This document shows positions 22,281-30,021 of a DNA stretch of 32,312 nt, in pieces. The number at the start of each line of letters is the position of its first letter. Position 1 is the first letter of the stretch. A program made the position numbers and the translations under genes. The DNA lies in the NCBI GenBank assembly GCA_025363205.1, contig JANYEI010000031.1, positions 1 through 32,312 of the forward strand, in the 5' to 3' direction. The notes below the pieces were generated by a model. It had not been told where the DNA came from. It worked only from the letters and a program-made list of their open reading frames with translations, and made no database searches. The stretch comes from Frigoribacterium sp. (GTDB lineage: Bacteria; Actinomycetota; Actinomycetes; Actinomycetales; Microbacteriaceae).

Positions 22281-23684
22281 ATGACGATTACAGAGAAGCC
22301 CCTCCAGCGGCGCCAGTTCTTGCGCGGCGCTCTCGCCGCCGCCGTGTTCATTCCCGCCACCGGAATGCTTGCCTCCTGCGCCGGCGGTGGGGGCACCACC
22401 GCTCCCGGCGGCACGGTTTCAGCAAAGAATCCATTCGGTATGGCCGCCAAGTCCACGGTCGATGCGGTCATCTTCAAGGGCGGCTACGGCATCGACTACG
22501 CCGACTTCGCCGGCAAGATCGTGCAGAAGAACCAGGCCGGATCCATCGTCAAAGTGACAGCGGCCACGAACATCGCGCAGACCCTCCAGCCACGATTCGT
22601 CGGGGGCAACCCGCCGGATGTCATCGACAACAGCGGCGCGAATCTCATCGGCATCAACACCATTCGTGCTCAGCTCGAAGATCTCACCTCAGTGATCGAG
22701 GCGAAGAACCTCGAGGGCAAGGTCATCAAAGACACGCTGTATGCCGGAGTGATCAAGCCGGGCACCTTCGACGGCAAATTCGTGCAGCTCAATTACGTGC
22801 TCACCGTCTATGCCATGTGGTATTCCGCCGCGCTGTTCGAGAGCAACAGCTGGAGTGTTCCCACCACCTATGAGGAGGCACTCGCCCTCGGTGCCAAGGC
22901 AAAGGCACAGGGCAAATACCTGTTCGGCTGGGGCAAGGAGGCGGCCACCTATTACCAGACGATGGCCATCGCCTCCGCGATCAAGGAGGGGGGCGACGAT
23001 GTGCGCCTCGCGCTCGAGAACCTGAAGGACGGATGCTGGTCGCTGAAGCCTCTCCAGAATGTCTTCGTCGGCCTCAAGAAGATCATCGATGCCGGCTACA
23101 TGCAGCCGGGTGGTGCAGGAACCCAGTTCACCGCCGCCCAGGCGCAGTGGAGCAACGAGGAGAAATTCCTGCTGTATCCCTCGGGCGGTTGGATCGAGAA
23201 TGAGATGAAGACGCAGACCAAGTCCGGATTCAAGATGACCGGTGCTCCCGAACTGACGGTGACGGCGTCATCCAAGTTCCCGCAGAAATCGTTGCACTCC
23301 ACCGCGGGCGAGGGCTACATCGTGCCATCCCAGGGCAAGAATGTGGCCGGTGGAAAAGAATTCCTGCGCACGATGCTCTCCAACGACGCGGCGGTGAACT
23401 TCGCCAAGACGACGTTCTCGTCCACCATCGTGAAGGGCACCATTCCGGCGGATGGCTTCGGCTCGACCGCTCTCGTCTCGCAGGTGAAGCTTCTCGAGGG
23501 CGCCGGCAGCGACGTATTCTCGTGGAACTTCGTGGACCTCTATGGACTCAACACCGACCAGCTTGTGGTGTGGAACACGTTCCTGCAGGGCGACTCCTCG
23601 GTCGCGACACTGACCGCGAGCCTGCAGTCCATCACCGACAAGGTGCGCAACGACAGCTCGGTGAAGAAGGTCACGGTCACATGA
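22281..23684 (+). CDS. ngcE: Sugar ABC transporter substrate-binding lipoprotein, NgcE-like (N-acetylglucosamine/diacetylchitobiose)
   Basis: This is an extracellular, membrane-anchored binding protein. The N-terminus has a twin-arginine motif (RRQFLRG, residues 10-16), a hydrophobic stretch and a lipobox LASC with Cys33. The mature part carries segments I associate with Streptomyces NgcE: NPFGMAAK...DAVIFKGGYGIDYA, QTLQPRFVGGNPPDVIDNSG, LNYVLTVYAMWYSAALFESN, GGWIENEMK and GEGYIVPSQGKNVAGGKEFL. The 467-residue length fits. GGAAGG precedes the ATG. The two permease genes follow with four-base overlaps. Tat export of a lipoprotein is unusual in general but known for this solute-binding family in actinobacteria. 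Confidence 0.85.
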   Translation: MTITEKPLQRRQFLRGALAAAVFIPATGMLASCAGGGGTTAPGGTVSAKNPFGMAAKSTVDAVIFKGGYGIDYADFAGKIVQKNQAGSIVKVTAATNIAQTLQPRFVGGNPPDVIDNSGANLIGINTIRAQLEDLTSVIEAKNLEGKVIKDTLYAGVIKPGTFDGKFVQLNYVLTVYAMWYSAALFESNSWSVPTTYEEALALGAKAKAQGKYLFGWGKEAATYYQTMAIASAIKEGGDDVRLALENLKDGCWSLKPLQNVFVGLKKIIDAGYMQPGGAGTQFTAAQAQWSNEEKFLLYPSGGWIENEMKTQTKSGFKMTGAPELTVTASSKFPQKSLHSTAGEGYIVPSQGKNVAGGKEFLRTMLSNDAAVNFAKTTFSSTIVKGTIPADGFGSTALVSQVKLLEGAGSDVFSWNFVDLYGLNTDQLVVWNTFLQGDSSVATLTASLQSITDKVRNDSSVKKVTVT

Positions 23685-24679
23685 CCGCAATCGTCCCACC
23701 CACTGCAGCGCCGGCCGGCAGAGTCCCTGCCGGCCGGCGCTGGAGCCGGCGTGACCTGACATTCGACAAGATCAGCTTCATGGTCGTGTTTCTTGTCGTC
23801 CCCGTGCTCGGCTATGTGCTGTTCGTGGTGTGGCCGTTCATCCAGGCCTTCTACTACTCGCTCACCGACTGGTCTGGTTTCACGCCAGGAATGAACTTCA
23901 TCGGCCTCGTGAACTACACCAAGCTGTTCTCTGACGACATTTTCCTGAAGGCGATGGGTAACAGCCTCATCCTGGTGATCGTGCTTCCGATCATCACAGT
24001 GGTACTGAGCCTGATCCTCGCCTCACTGGTGACCGTTGGTGGCCCGAGTCACGGCCCGGTTCGTGGCCTCCGCAACTCGAGCGTCTACCGGGTCGTGTCG
24101 TTCTTCCCCTACGTGATCCCGGCCATCGTGATCGGCATCATTTGGGGACGGGTCTACGACCCGAGCGCCGGCCTGCTGAACGGGATCTTGACCGGTCTGG
24201 GGTTCGACCAGTACCAGTCCTTCGCCTGGCTGGGCGAGCAGCGCACCGCCATGATTGCGACGATCTTCGTGATCGTCTGGGGGCTAGTCGGGTTTTATAT
24301 GGTGCTGTTCGTCGCCGCGATTAAGGGGATCCCGGCCGAGATCTTCGAGGCGGCGCGTATCGATGGGGCTGGGCGCTTCCGCACCGCAGTGACCATCACG
24401 ATCCCGCTCATCCGGGACAACATCCAGACCGCCTACATCTACATGGGCATCCTCGCGCTCGACGCCTTTGTCTACATGTCAGTGCTCAACGCGGGCGGCG
24501 GACCCAACAACTCGACCCTGGTCATGGCGCAGCAGCTGTTCACCACGGCGTTCACCAAGGGCCAGTTTGGGCTCGCCTGCGCCATGGGTGTCGTGCTGGC
24601 ACTCGTCACGCTGGCCTTCGCCGGCATCGTATTTGTTGTGAACCGGCTCACCGGCGGAACGAACGAGGTGGCCGAATGA
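23681..24679 (+). CDS. ngcF: Sugar ABC transporter permease, NgcF-like
   Basis: This is a MalF-type inner-membrane permease of 332 residues from the ATG at 23681, which overlaps the ngcE stop as ATGA; the longer frame is a shadow of ngcE. About six hydrophobic helices are visible, the first at about residues 35-60 (FMVVFLVVPVLGYVLFVVWP). The cytoplasmic coupling loop IFEAARIDGAGRFRTAVTIT (EAAxxDGA) would contact the ATPase. The overlap with ngcG implies coupled translation of the two permeases. Naming follows ngcE and gene order. Confidence 0.9.
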   Translation: MTAIVPPTAAPAGRVPAGRRWSRRDLTFDKISFMVVFLVVPVLGYVLFVVWPFIQAFYYSLTDWSGFTPGMNFIGLVNYTKLFSDDIFLKAMGNSLILVIVLPIITVVLSLILASLVTVGGPSHGPVRGLRNSSVYRVVSFFPYVIPAIVIGIIWGRVYDPSAGLLNGILTGLGFDQYQSFAWLGEQRTAMIATIFVIVWGLVGFYMVLFVAAIKGIPAEIFEAARIDGAGRFRTAVTITIPLIRDNIQTAYIYMGILALDAFVYMSVLNAGGGPNNSTLVMAQQLFTTAFTKGQFGLACAMGVVLALVTLAFAGIVFVVNRLTGGTNEVAE

Positions 24680-25563
24680 CGACGATCAAGGCGGATGTCC
24701 CGGCCCGTATCATCACCCGCAAGTCGACCTCAACGACGAGTGACCGAGTCGTCGGCGGAATTTCGCACACCCTCCTCACCATCTGGTCGCTCATCGTGGT
24801 GCTTCCGCTGCTCTGGACGGTCATGTCCTCGTTCAAGACGAGCTCCGAAATCTTCTCGTCTCCTTTTTCCCTGCCGTCGAAATGGAACTTCGACAATTAC
24901 GTCGGCGCCTGGACCACCGCCGGTATCGGCAGCTTCCTGCTGAACTCGATCATCGTGGTGTTCGGTGCCCTGGCCGTCACCATGCTGTTTGGTGCGATGT
25001 GCGCGTATGTGCTCGCCCGGTTCCAGTTTCCGGGAAACCGGGCCATCTATTACCTGATGCTCGCTGGTCTCACCTTCCCGATCTTCCTCGCGATCGTGCC
25101 GCTGTTTTTCGTGCTGCGCAGCATCGGCCTGCTCAACACGCTGCCCGGCCTCATCCTGACCTACGCGGCGTTCGCGTTGCCGTTCACCGTGTTCTTCCTT
25201 TTTTCGTTCTTCAAGGCGCTTCCCCTCTCGATCGCCGAGGCGGCGGCCCTGGATGGCGCGGGCGAATGGCGCACGTTCTTTCAGGTGATGCTGCCGATGT
25301 CCCGCCCCGGGCTCGCGACCGTGGCCATCCTCAACTTCGTGGGGCTGTGGAACCAGTTCCTGCTGCCGGTGGCCCTGAACACCGACCCGAAAAACTATGT
25401 GCTCACCCAGGGCATGGCGTCGTTCGCGTCCCAGGCCGGATACTCGGTCGACTTTGGCCAGCTCTTCGCCGGAGCCGTCATGACGATCGTGCCGGTGTTC
25501 ATTGTCTACCTGGTCTTCCAGCGTCAACTGCAGGGGTCGGTGTCGCAGGGCACGAGCAAGTAG
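24676..25563 (+). CDS. ngcG: Sugar ABC transporter permease, NgcG-like
   Basis: This is a MalG-type permease of 295 residues and the second half of the membrane channel. Six hydrophobic segments are visible, the first at about residues 30-55 (LLTIWSLIVVLPLLWTVMSS). The EAA loop IAEAAALDGAGEWRTFFQVM is followed by LPMSRPGL, typical of MalG proteins. It is the last gene of the operon. No ATP-binding subunit follows, as in the Streptomyces ngc operon, where a shared ATPase (MsiK) is supplied from elsewhere; the same is inferred here. Confidence 0.9.
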   Translation: MTTIKADVPARIITRKSTSTTSDRVVGGISHTLLTIWSLIVVLPLLWTVMSSFKTSSEIFSSPFSLPSKWNFDNYVGAWTTAGIGSFLLNSIIVVFGALAVTMLFGAMCAYVLARFQFPGNRAIYYLMLAGLTFPIFLAIVPLFFVLRSIGLLNTLPGLILTYAAFALPFTVFFLFSFFKALPLSIAEAAALDGAGEWRTFFQVMLPMSRPGLATVAILNFVGLWNQFLLPVALNTDPKNYVLTQGMASFASQAGYSVDFGQLFAGAVMTIVPVFIVYLVFQRQLQGSVSQGTSK

Positions 25564-25591
25564 CCTCCTGCTGCGCCCGGCGCCCCTCTCA

Positions 25592-25649
25592 GCGCCCACG
25601 AGTGACACTCGTGCCCGCATATTCAGGCGCGAGTGTCACTCAGGGGCGC
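25592..25649. terminator. Long hairpin element, copy 1 (bidirectional terminator)
   Basis: GAGTGACACTCG (25600-25611) pairs perfectly with CGAGTGTCACTC (25630-25641) around an 18-base loop. Outside an AC/AG mismatch a second stem GCGCCC/GGGCGC extends it to 58 bases. It lies between ngcG and the convergent DinB-fold gene, whose stop codon falls inside the right arm. It is almost the same as the element at 29903-29952. Confidence 0.75.
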
Positions 25650-26164
25650 GCGCGCACGTCCCAGAGGTGATGCGTGGGATCGTGGGCGAGATACACCGCG
25701 AAGCTCGCGACGGTGAAACTGGCGCCGTCACTGCGGCGGCTGGGACGGTCCCACGAATCTTCCGGGACCGCGTCAAAGGCATCGGCGAGCGCCGAGCCAG
25801 CCTCGAGAAGCTCGGCCGCAACCGTTGCGGGGTCCTGCTCGCTGTACCGTTCCACTACCGCGGTCTCGTCCTGGTCCCAGTCGGCATAGACCGGGTCGTT
25901 TTCGTCGAGCATCAGAATGAGGCGTGTGCGGTAGAGGCGGAACACGTCGCGCACGTGTGCGGCGTATTCGAGCCCGGACCAGGTGCTGTCATCAGGGCGC
26001 ACCGCTACATCCGCACGCTCCAGCACCGCCGGCCAGGCCGCGGCGTTCGAGCGTATGATTTCAGCGACCTCGCGCTCGGTACAGCTTACGGCGTCGAAGC
26101 CGCACTCGGCACAGGGTCGTTCCAACACCCAGGTCCAGTTTTTGGTGTCGGGGATGATCGGCAT
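25640..26164 (-). CDS. DinB-fold family protein
   Basis: This is a predicted metal-binding four-helix protein of the DinB/mycothiol-dependent transferase type. I start it at the ATG at 26164 (174 residues, MPIIPDTKNWTWVLERPCAE); an in-frame GTG at 26200 is possible. It contains a CAEC pair near residue 18, a first likely metal histidine in LEYAAHVRDVFRLYRTRLIL, and a C-terminal AHDPTHHLWDV with the spaced histidines expected of the family's metal triad. Such proteins are thiol-dependent enzymes or stress proteins; the substrate is unknown. It is a single gene, divergent from the DUF4383 gene. Confidence 0.82.
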   Translation of the reverse strand: MPIIPDTKNWTWVLERPCAECGFDAVSCTEREVAEIIRSNAAAWPAVLERADVAVRPDDSTWSGLEYAAHVRDVFRLYRTRLILMLDENDPVYADWDQDETAVVERYSEQDPATVAAELLEAGSALADAFDAVPEDSWDRPSRRSDGASFTVASFAVYLAHDPTHHLWDVRARP

Positions 26165-26343
26165 GCTCCCATAATGGCGCACGAAAGCCAGCGGTCTCAC
26201 ACCCGATCCATACTGAGTAGCCCGTGCGCACCTTCTGCAGGCACGCTGAACGCGCGGTGAGCGTCTGCTACCAAACTATGCAGGCGGTGGTGTCGAATAC
26301 CTAGTCAGGCGAGACACCTGTCGAGCTGTAGAGGAGAAATATC

Positions 26344-26754
26344 ATGTCCAAGTCCCCCAACCGCCTGCTGGCAACTGTCTTCGGCGCGGTCTATCTTCTC
26401 GTCGGCCTGCTTGGCTTCACGGCTACCTCCGGCGTCGGCTTTTTCGCCACCAAGGGTGGCCTGCTGCTCGGCATCTTCGAGGTCAACGTGTTCCACAATG
26501 TGGCTCACCTTCTCATCGGTGCCGCTCTGCTCATCGCCGGACTGTCCAGCGTTCGCGCGTCCAAGACGGTCAACACCGTCGTCGGCTCGGCCTATCTTCT
26601 GCTCGGTATCGTCGGGCTGTTTATTCTGAACTCGGCCGCCAACATTCTGGCCATCAACAGCGCGGACAACGTGCTTCACTTCGGCAGCGCCGTGATCCTG
26701 CTCGGCGTCGGTCTTGGCGCCGACAAGGTGGTCCGCGCCCGCGCCCACGCCTAA
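26344..26754 (+). CDS. DUF4383 family membrane protein
   Basis: This is a small integral membrane protein of 136 residues with four hydrophobic helices: about 8-26 (LLATVFGAVYLLVGLLGF), 48-68, 78-98 and 105-122. FEVNVFHNVAHLLIGAALL and SADNVLHFGSAVILLGVGLG are the paired motifs of the DUF4383 family, each with conserved His and Asn. Function is not established. GAGGAGA lies at a good distance before the ATG. It is followed after 35 bases by another membrane protein on the same strand, so the two may be co-transcribed. Confidence 0.88.
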   Translation: MSKSPNRLLATVFGAVYLLVGLLGFTATSGVGFFATKGGLLLGIFEVNVFHNVAHLLIGAALLIAGLSSVRASKTVNTVVGSAYLLLGIVGLFILNSAANILAINSADNVLHFGSAVILLGVGLGADKVVRARAHA

Positions 26755-26789
26755 CCGTTTGCCGACGAAATCGCACGGAAAGAGCTCAC

Positions 26790-27377
26790 ATGTCTGTCAT
26801 CACTCGATCCTGGCTATCGTTCTCAGCCATCGGTGCCGGAGTCATCCATCTGGCGCTCGTGATCAGCTCTCCCCTTGCAATCGGCATCCCCCTGGTGCTG
26901 TTGGGCGTTGCCGAACTCACCTGGGGCGTGCTCATTCTCGTCACGGACCGCCTGCTGTGGCCCCGGCTTGCGCAGGCCGGTGCCATGACACCGCTCCTGC
27001 TCTGGAGCCTTCTCGCTGTCACGGCGACCCTGCTCTCCGCTCCGCAGATCACCTCGTCCCTGCGCTTTTTACCCATGGGAATTGCAACGATTTTCGAACT
27101 CTTCATCGCGGGAGTTCTGAGCGTCGTGCTGCGTCGGCAGTCCGAGACGGACACCGCGACCCAGACCGAAACTGAAACTGAAACTGAACAGTCGAGTCCG
27201 GTGGGCAAGCCCGCCAGTGCCGTGAAATATCTTTCCGCTGTGATCATCGCCGGCGTGCTCGTGGGTGCACTCACGACTCCGGCACTGGCGGCTACCCAGG
27301 CCGGTACGGTCGCCATCGAACACGGCGGCACGATGGGCGGAATGATGATGATGAACATGCCAGGGATCGGCGAATAG
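26790..27377 (+). CDS. Membrane protein with Met-rich tail, unknown function
   Basis: I do not recognise the family. The 195-residue protein has four hydrophobic segments in the first 115 residues. A hydrophilic stretch follows with four TE pairs, encoded by a near-perfect hexamer repeat (27165-27188). A last hydrophobic helix at about residues 146-167 ends ALAA, like a signal peptide. The remaining tail contains an EH pair and GGTMGGMMMMNMPGIGE. The Met and His content of the tail, likely outside the membrane, would suit copper(I) binding; that is inference. GGAAAGAG precedes the ATG. It follows the DUF4383 gene. Confidence 0.75.
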   Translation: MSVITRSWLSFSAIGAGVIHLALVISSPLAIGIPLVLLGVAELTWGVLILVTDRLLWPRLAQAGAMTPLLLWSLLAVTATLLSAPQITSSLRFLPMGIATIFELFIAGVLSVVLRRQSETDTATQTETETETEQSSPVGKPASAVKYLSAVIIAGVLVGALTTPALAATQAGTVAIEHGGTMGGMMMMNMPGIGE

Positions 27378-27430
27378 ACGCAGCGGCAGACGACCTGAGC
27401 GATACGTCGACTGTGCGGCACGGGCATGGC

Positions 27431-27466
27431 CAGACCTCAATACCGGATCAGGCCTCAATACCGGGC
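27431..27466. repeat. 18-bp tandem duplication at the helicase 3' end
   Basis: Positions 27431-27448 and 27449-27466 are two adjacent copies sharing 15 of 18 bases, with the core CCTCAATACCGG in both. One copy encodes the last residues (PGIEA) and stop of the helicase and the other follows the stop. Because 18 is a multiple of three, the duplication looks like a small in-frame slippage event at the gene end. Confidence 0.7.
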
Positions 27467-28746
27467 AGCGCGGTTGCCCCGCTCATGAACCGCTGCACGT
27501 CCGGGTCAACGCGAATGTCGCTCGGTCGCAGCGGCCGAGAGAGGTACAGGCCCTCGAGCTCGGTGAGCCGGCTGAGCGCAACATAAGTCTGGCCCGCGCT
27601 GAAGGTGCCCGATCCGAGGTCAACGATTGCGCGATCGTAGGTCTTGCCCTGGGACTTGTGGATGGTGACTGCCCACGCCAGACGGAGCGGAAACTGCGTG
27701 AACTCGGCCACGATGTCTTTCTTCAGCGTCTTGGTCGATGCCGAGTAGGTGTACTTGAATTTCTCCCAGATAGCGGGCTGCACTTCGTGCACTTCACCGT
27801 CGACGTCCACAAATACGGTCGAGGAGATCTTGGTGACCGTGCCCACCGTGCCGTTCACCCAGCGCTGGCCGCCCTCACCAACGGAGTCATTGCGTAAAAA
27901 CATCACCCTCGCGCCGACTTTGAGCTGCAGCGACTCGTCGGCCGGATAGGAGCGCCCACCGAACTCTCCCGTGACATCTGCCTTGGCCGTCTTCACGGCA
28001 CCGGGCAGGCGCGCGAGGGCAGCGGCGTTGATGCGGTTGACCGTGTCGTTGCGCGTCGCGAGCGTGATCGTGCCATCCGTCGGGGCCGGTCGGGCTCCGG
28101 TCTCGTTGAGCCGACCCGCGATTTCGGCGGTGACCATGCCGTGGCGCACGGCGTTGAGCATGAACTTGAACTCCGCCTCGTGCTGGCGGTGGATGGTCGT
28201 CAGCTCGAAGATGCGCAGCTCGGTCTCCTGCCACACCTTCGCATCAAAGAACCACATCGATCGATACTGGTCGGTGAAGTAGGCGCGTTCGTCGGCATCA
28301 CCCGGCACCGGGGCGAGTTGATATGGGTCGCCGAACAGGACCACCTGCACGCCCCCGAAGGCGGTGAAGGGCTTCTGGCGCGCCTGGCGCAGGCTGCGGT
28401 CGATGGCATCCACCAGGTCGGCGTTGACCATGGAGACCTCGTCGATCACCAGCGTGTCGATCGTGTTCAGTAGCTTGCGCAGCTCGGGCACCTGGTCGAT
28501 CGCGTGGTCGGCGATCACCCCGATCGGCAGCCGGAAGAGCGAGTGAATGGTCTGCCCGCCCACGTTGAGAGCGGCCACTCCGGTAGGCGCGGCGATCACC
28601 ACCTGCTTGTCGGTGTTCCACGACAGGTGGTTGAGCAGTGTCGACTTTCCGGTGCCCGCACGACCGGTGACAAAGATATTTTCCCGGGTGTTCTCGATGA
28701 GTTCGAAGACGGCAGCCTGCTCAGCAGAGAGTGCAAATTCGGCCAC
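27448..28746 (-). CDS. PIF1/RecD-like superfamily 1B DNA helicase
   Basis: This is a DNA helicase of the PIF1/RecD2 type. I choose the GTG at 28746 (432 residues) because GGGAGGGAGGAG stands immediately before it; the ATG at 28767 and the longer frame have no such site. Helicase motifs run in order: I, VTGRAGTGKSTLL; Ia, APTGVAALN; II, LVIDEVSM; III, GDPYQLAPV; V, WAVTIHKSQGKTYDRAIVDL; VI, YVALSRLTELEGLYLSR. The SH3-like segment VGARVMFLRNDSVG is present. A role in replication, repair or resolving DNA structures is likely from the family. A TAGATT box at 28782-28787 may be its -10 element. It is divergent from the next gene. Confidence 0.93.
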   Translation of the reverse strand: MAEFALSAEQAAVFELIENTRENIFVTGRAGTGKSTLLNHLSWNTDKQVVIAAPTGVAALNVGGQTIHSLFRLPIGVIADHAIDQVPELRKLLNTIDTLVIDEVSMVNADLVDAIDRSLRQARQKPFTAFGGVQVVLFGDPYQLAPVPGDADERAYFTDQYRSMWFFDAKVWQETELRIFELTTIHRQHEAEFKFMLNAVRHGMVTAEIAGRLNETGARPAPTDGTITLATRNDTVNRINAAALARLPGAVKTAKADVTGEFGGRSYPADESLQLKVGARVMFLRNDSVGEGGQRWVNGTVGTVTKISSTVFVDVDGEVHEVQPAIWEKFKYTYSASTKTLKKDIVAEFTQFPLRLAWAVTIHKSQGKTYDRAIVDLGSGTFSAGQTYVALSRLTELEGLYLSRPLRPSDIRVDPDVQRFMSGATALPGIEA

Positions 28747-28856
28747 AACTCTCCTCCCTCCCGGCATCCGGACAGCACTCCAATCTAGCGCCAGCACAGC
28801 GGATCGCACCGCGCGAGGCGCCCGCCTGTAGAGAATCCCGGCGCGGGAGCGACACT

Positions 28857-28862
28857 TAGGAT
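28857..28862 (+). promoter_or_regulatory. -10 box placing the start point on the ATG at 28869 (leaderless gene)
   Basis: TAGGAT ends six bases before the ATG at 28869, the spacing at which the transcript would begin at the start codon itself. Leaderless transcripts are common in actinobacteria. The only ribosome-site-like sequence would be AGG inside the box. Confidence 0.4.
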
Positions 28863-28868
28863 GTGGAG

Positions 28869-29837
28869 ATGCTGCCCCGAATACTTGCCCGCTGGCTCGT
28901 ACTGCTGGGGATGCTGCTCCTGGCCTTCCTTGGCGTGGTGACGACACTGAATGTCACCGTCTACAGCGCCTCGGGGTTTGTCTCCTCCTACCTCCACACC
29001 GTCGCTCGACAGGACGTGGACGAAGCAAGGCGGATGCCGGGAGTCACGGTCAGCGCGGGCGGGACCGACGAGCTTCTGGCGCCAGGCACTCTCGCCTCGC
29101 TCACGGATATCCACCTCGTGCGGGATACCGACGACGGCGGCGGGCGCCACACCGTCTTATACGGTTACACGATCGGAGGCAGCAAGGGCACCTCGTCCTT
29201 CGCTGTGGAACACACCGGCGCGCGCCTCGGGGTCTTTTCCGCATGGCGCTTCGTCCACTCGCCTCAGAGCCTGCTCAGCGTCACTGTTCAGAACGGCTCC
29301 GGGGTTGTCGCCAACGGTGTCACCCTGCCCATCATCCCTGCGGGCCAGACGCATTCCTATCGTGTACTCACCCCAAGCCGGGTGGTGCTGAGCCACTCCT
29401 CCACCTACCTCGCGGCAGCGAAGGTCGCGACACTGATCGATGAGCCAGCCACTGTCGCGCAGGCCAGCGTCAACATCCAGGCCAACCCAGCCTTCGTTCG
29501 CGAGGTGCAGAAAGAGCTCGACAAATTTTTGGCCGCCTGCACAACCCAAAAGGTGCTTCTTCCCACTGGATGCCCGATGGGGAAGCAGATTACGGACCGC
29601 CTCCAAAATGCGCCGACCTGGACGATAGCCAAATATCCGATCGTCACCATCGTGCCCGGCGACACAGTGGGACGCTGGCAGGTGCCCGAGACGCAAGCCG
29701 TCGCCCATCTCACCGTGAAAGTGAAGTCGATCTTCGACGGAACTCTCTCCACCTTCGACGCCGACGTGCCATTCACCGTGCGCTACCTCATCACCTTCGC
29801 CGACGACGGCAGCCCGACGATTACCGCACAGTACTGA
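28869..29837 (+). CDS. Anchored protein of unknown function
   Basis: I do not recognise the family. From the ATG at 28869 the protein has 322 residues (a GTG at 28863 is also in frame). It begins LPRILARWLVLLGMLLLAFL, an uncleaved signal-anchor, so the rest is probably outside the membrane. The exported part is rich in beta-forming residues, with segments HTVLYGYTIGGSKGTSSFAV, TVQNGSGVVANGVTLPIIPA and LTVKVKSIFDGTLSTFDADV. It contains a pair of cysteines (CTTQKVLLPTGC) that could form a disulphide. It stands alone, divergent from the helicase. Confidence 0.75.
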   Translation: MLPRILARWLVLLGMLLLAFLGVVTTLNVTVYSASGFVSSYLHTVARQDVDEARRMPGVTVSAGGTDELLAPGTLASLTDIHLVRDTDDGGGRHTVLYGYTIGGSKGTSSFAVEHTGARLGVFSAWRFVHSPQSLLSVTVQNGSGVVANGVTLPIIPAGQTHSYRVLTPSRVVLSHSSTYLAAAKVATLIDEPATVAQASVNIQANPAFVREVQKELDKFLAACTTQKVLLPTGCPMGKQITDRLQNAPTWTIAKYPIVTIVPGDTVGRWQVPETQAVAHLTVKVKSIFDGTLSTFDADVPFTVRYLITFADDGSPTITAQY

Positions 29838-29902
29838 TCGATCGTCTGGTGACTCCCTCCCTTGCCTCTGCGGTCCGAAGGCGCAGGCCGGAGCCTGTGC
29901 GG

Positions 29903-29952
29903 CCGCGAGTGACACGCGTGCCCGCATTTTCGGGCGCGCGTGTCACTCGCGG
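29903..29952. terminator. Long hairpin element, copy 2 (bidirectional terminator)
   Basis: CCGCGAGTGACACGCG (29903-29918) pairs perfectly with CGCGTGTCACTCGCGG. After a T-G step an inner GCCCG/CGGGC stem closes on the loop CATTTT, giving about 22 pairs in 50 bases. It is the only structure in the 172-base gap between two convergent genes. The same core occurs at 25592-25649. Confidence 0.8.
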
Positions 29953-29984
29953 GAGCGGAGACGCGGGTGGAACGCTCGATGGCA

Positions 29985-30021
29985 GCCCGGCGACCATGGC
30001 ACGGTCAAGCTAACGCCGGGC
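29985..30021 (-). terminator. Possible second terminator at the ctaG-like gene end
   Basis: GCCCGGCG (29985-29992) and CGCCGGGC (30014-30021) are exact inverted repeats around 21 bases that include the stop codon of the CopD-CtaG gene; the right arm is inside its last codons. Weaker evidence than the hairpin at 29903-29952. Confidence 0.3.

Noticed and set aside
24730-25620. 296-codon minus-strand open frame opposite ngcG
   Set aside because: It is Arg/Glu/His-rich shadow coding; the plus strand has the clear permease with its EAA loop.
26289-26318. GGTGTC and GACACC inverted repeat before the DUF4383 gene
   Set aside because: Only six bases per arm with an 18-base spacer; expected by chance at this composition and no promoter placement supports it.
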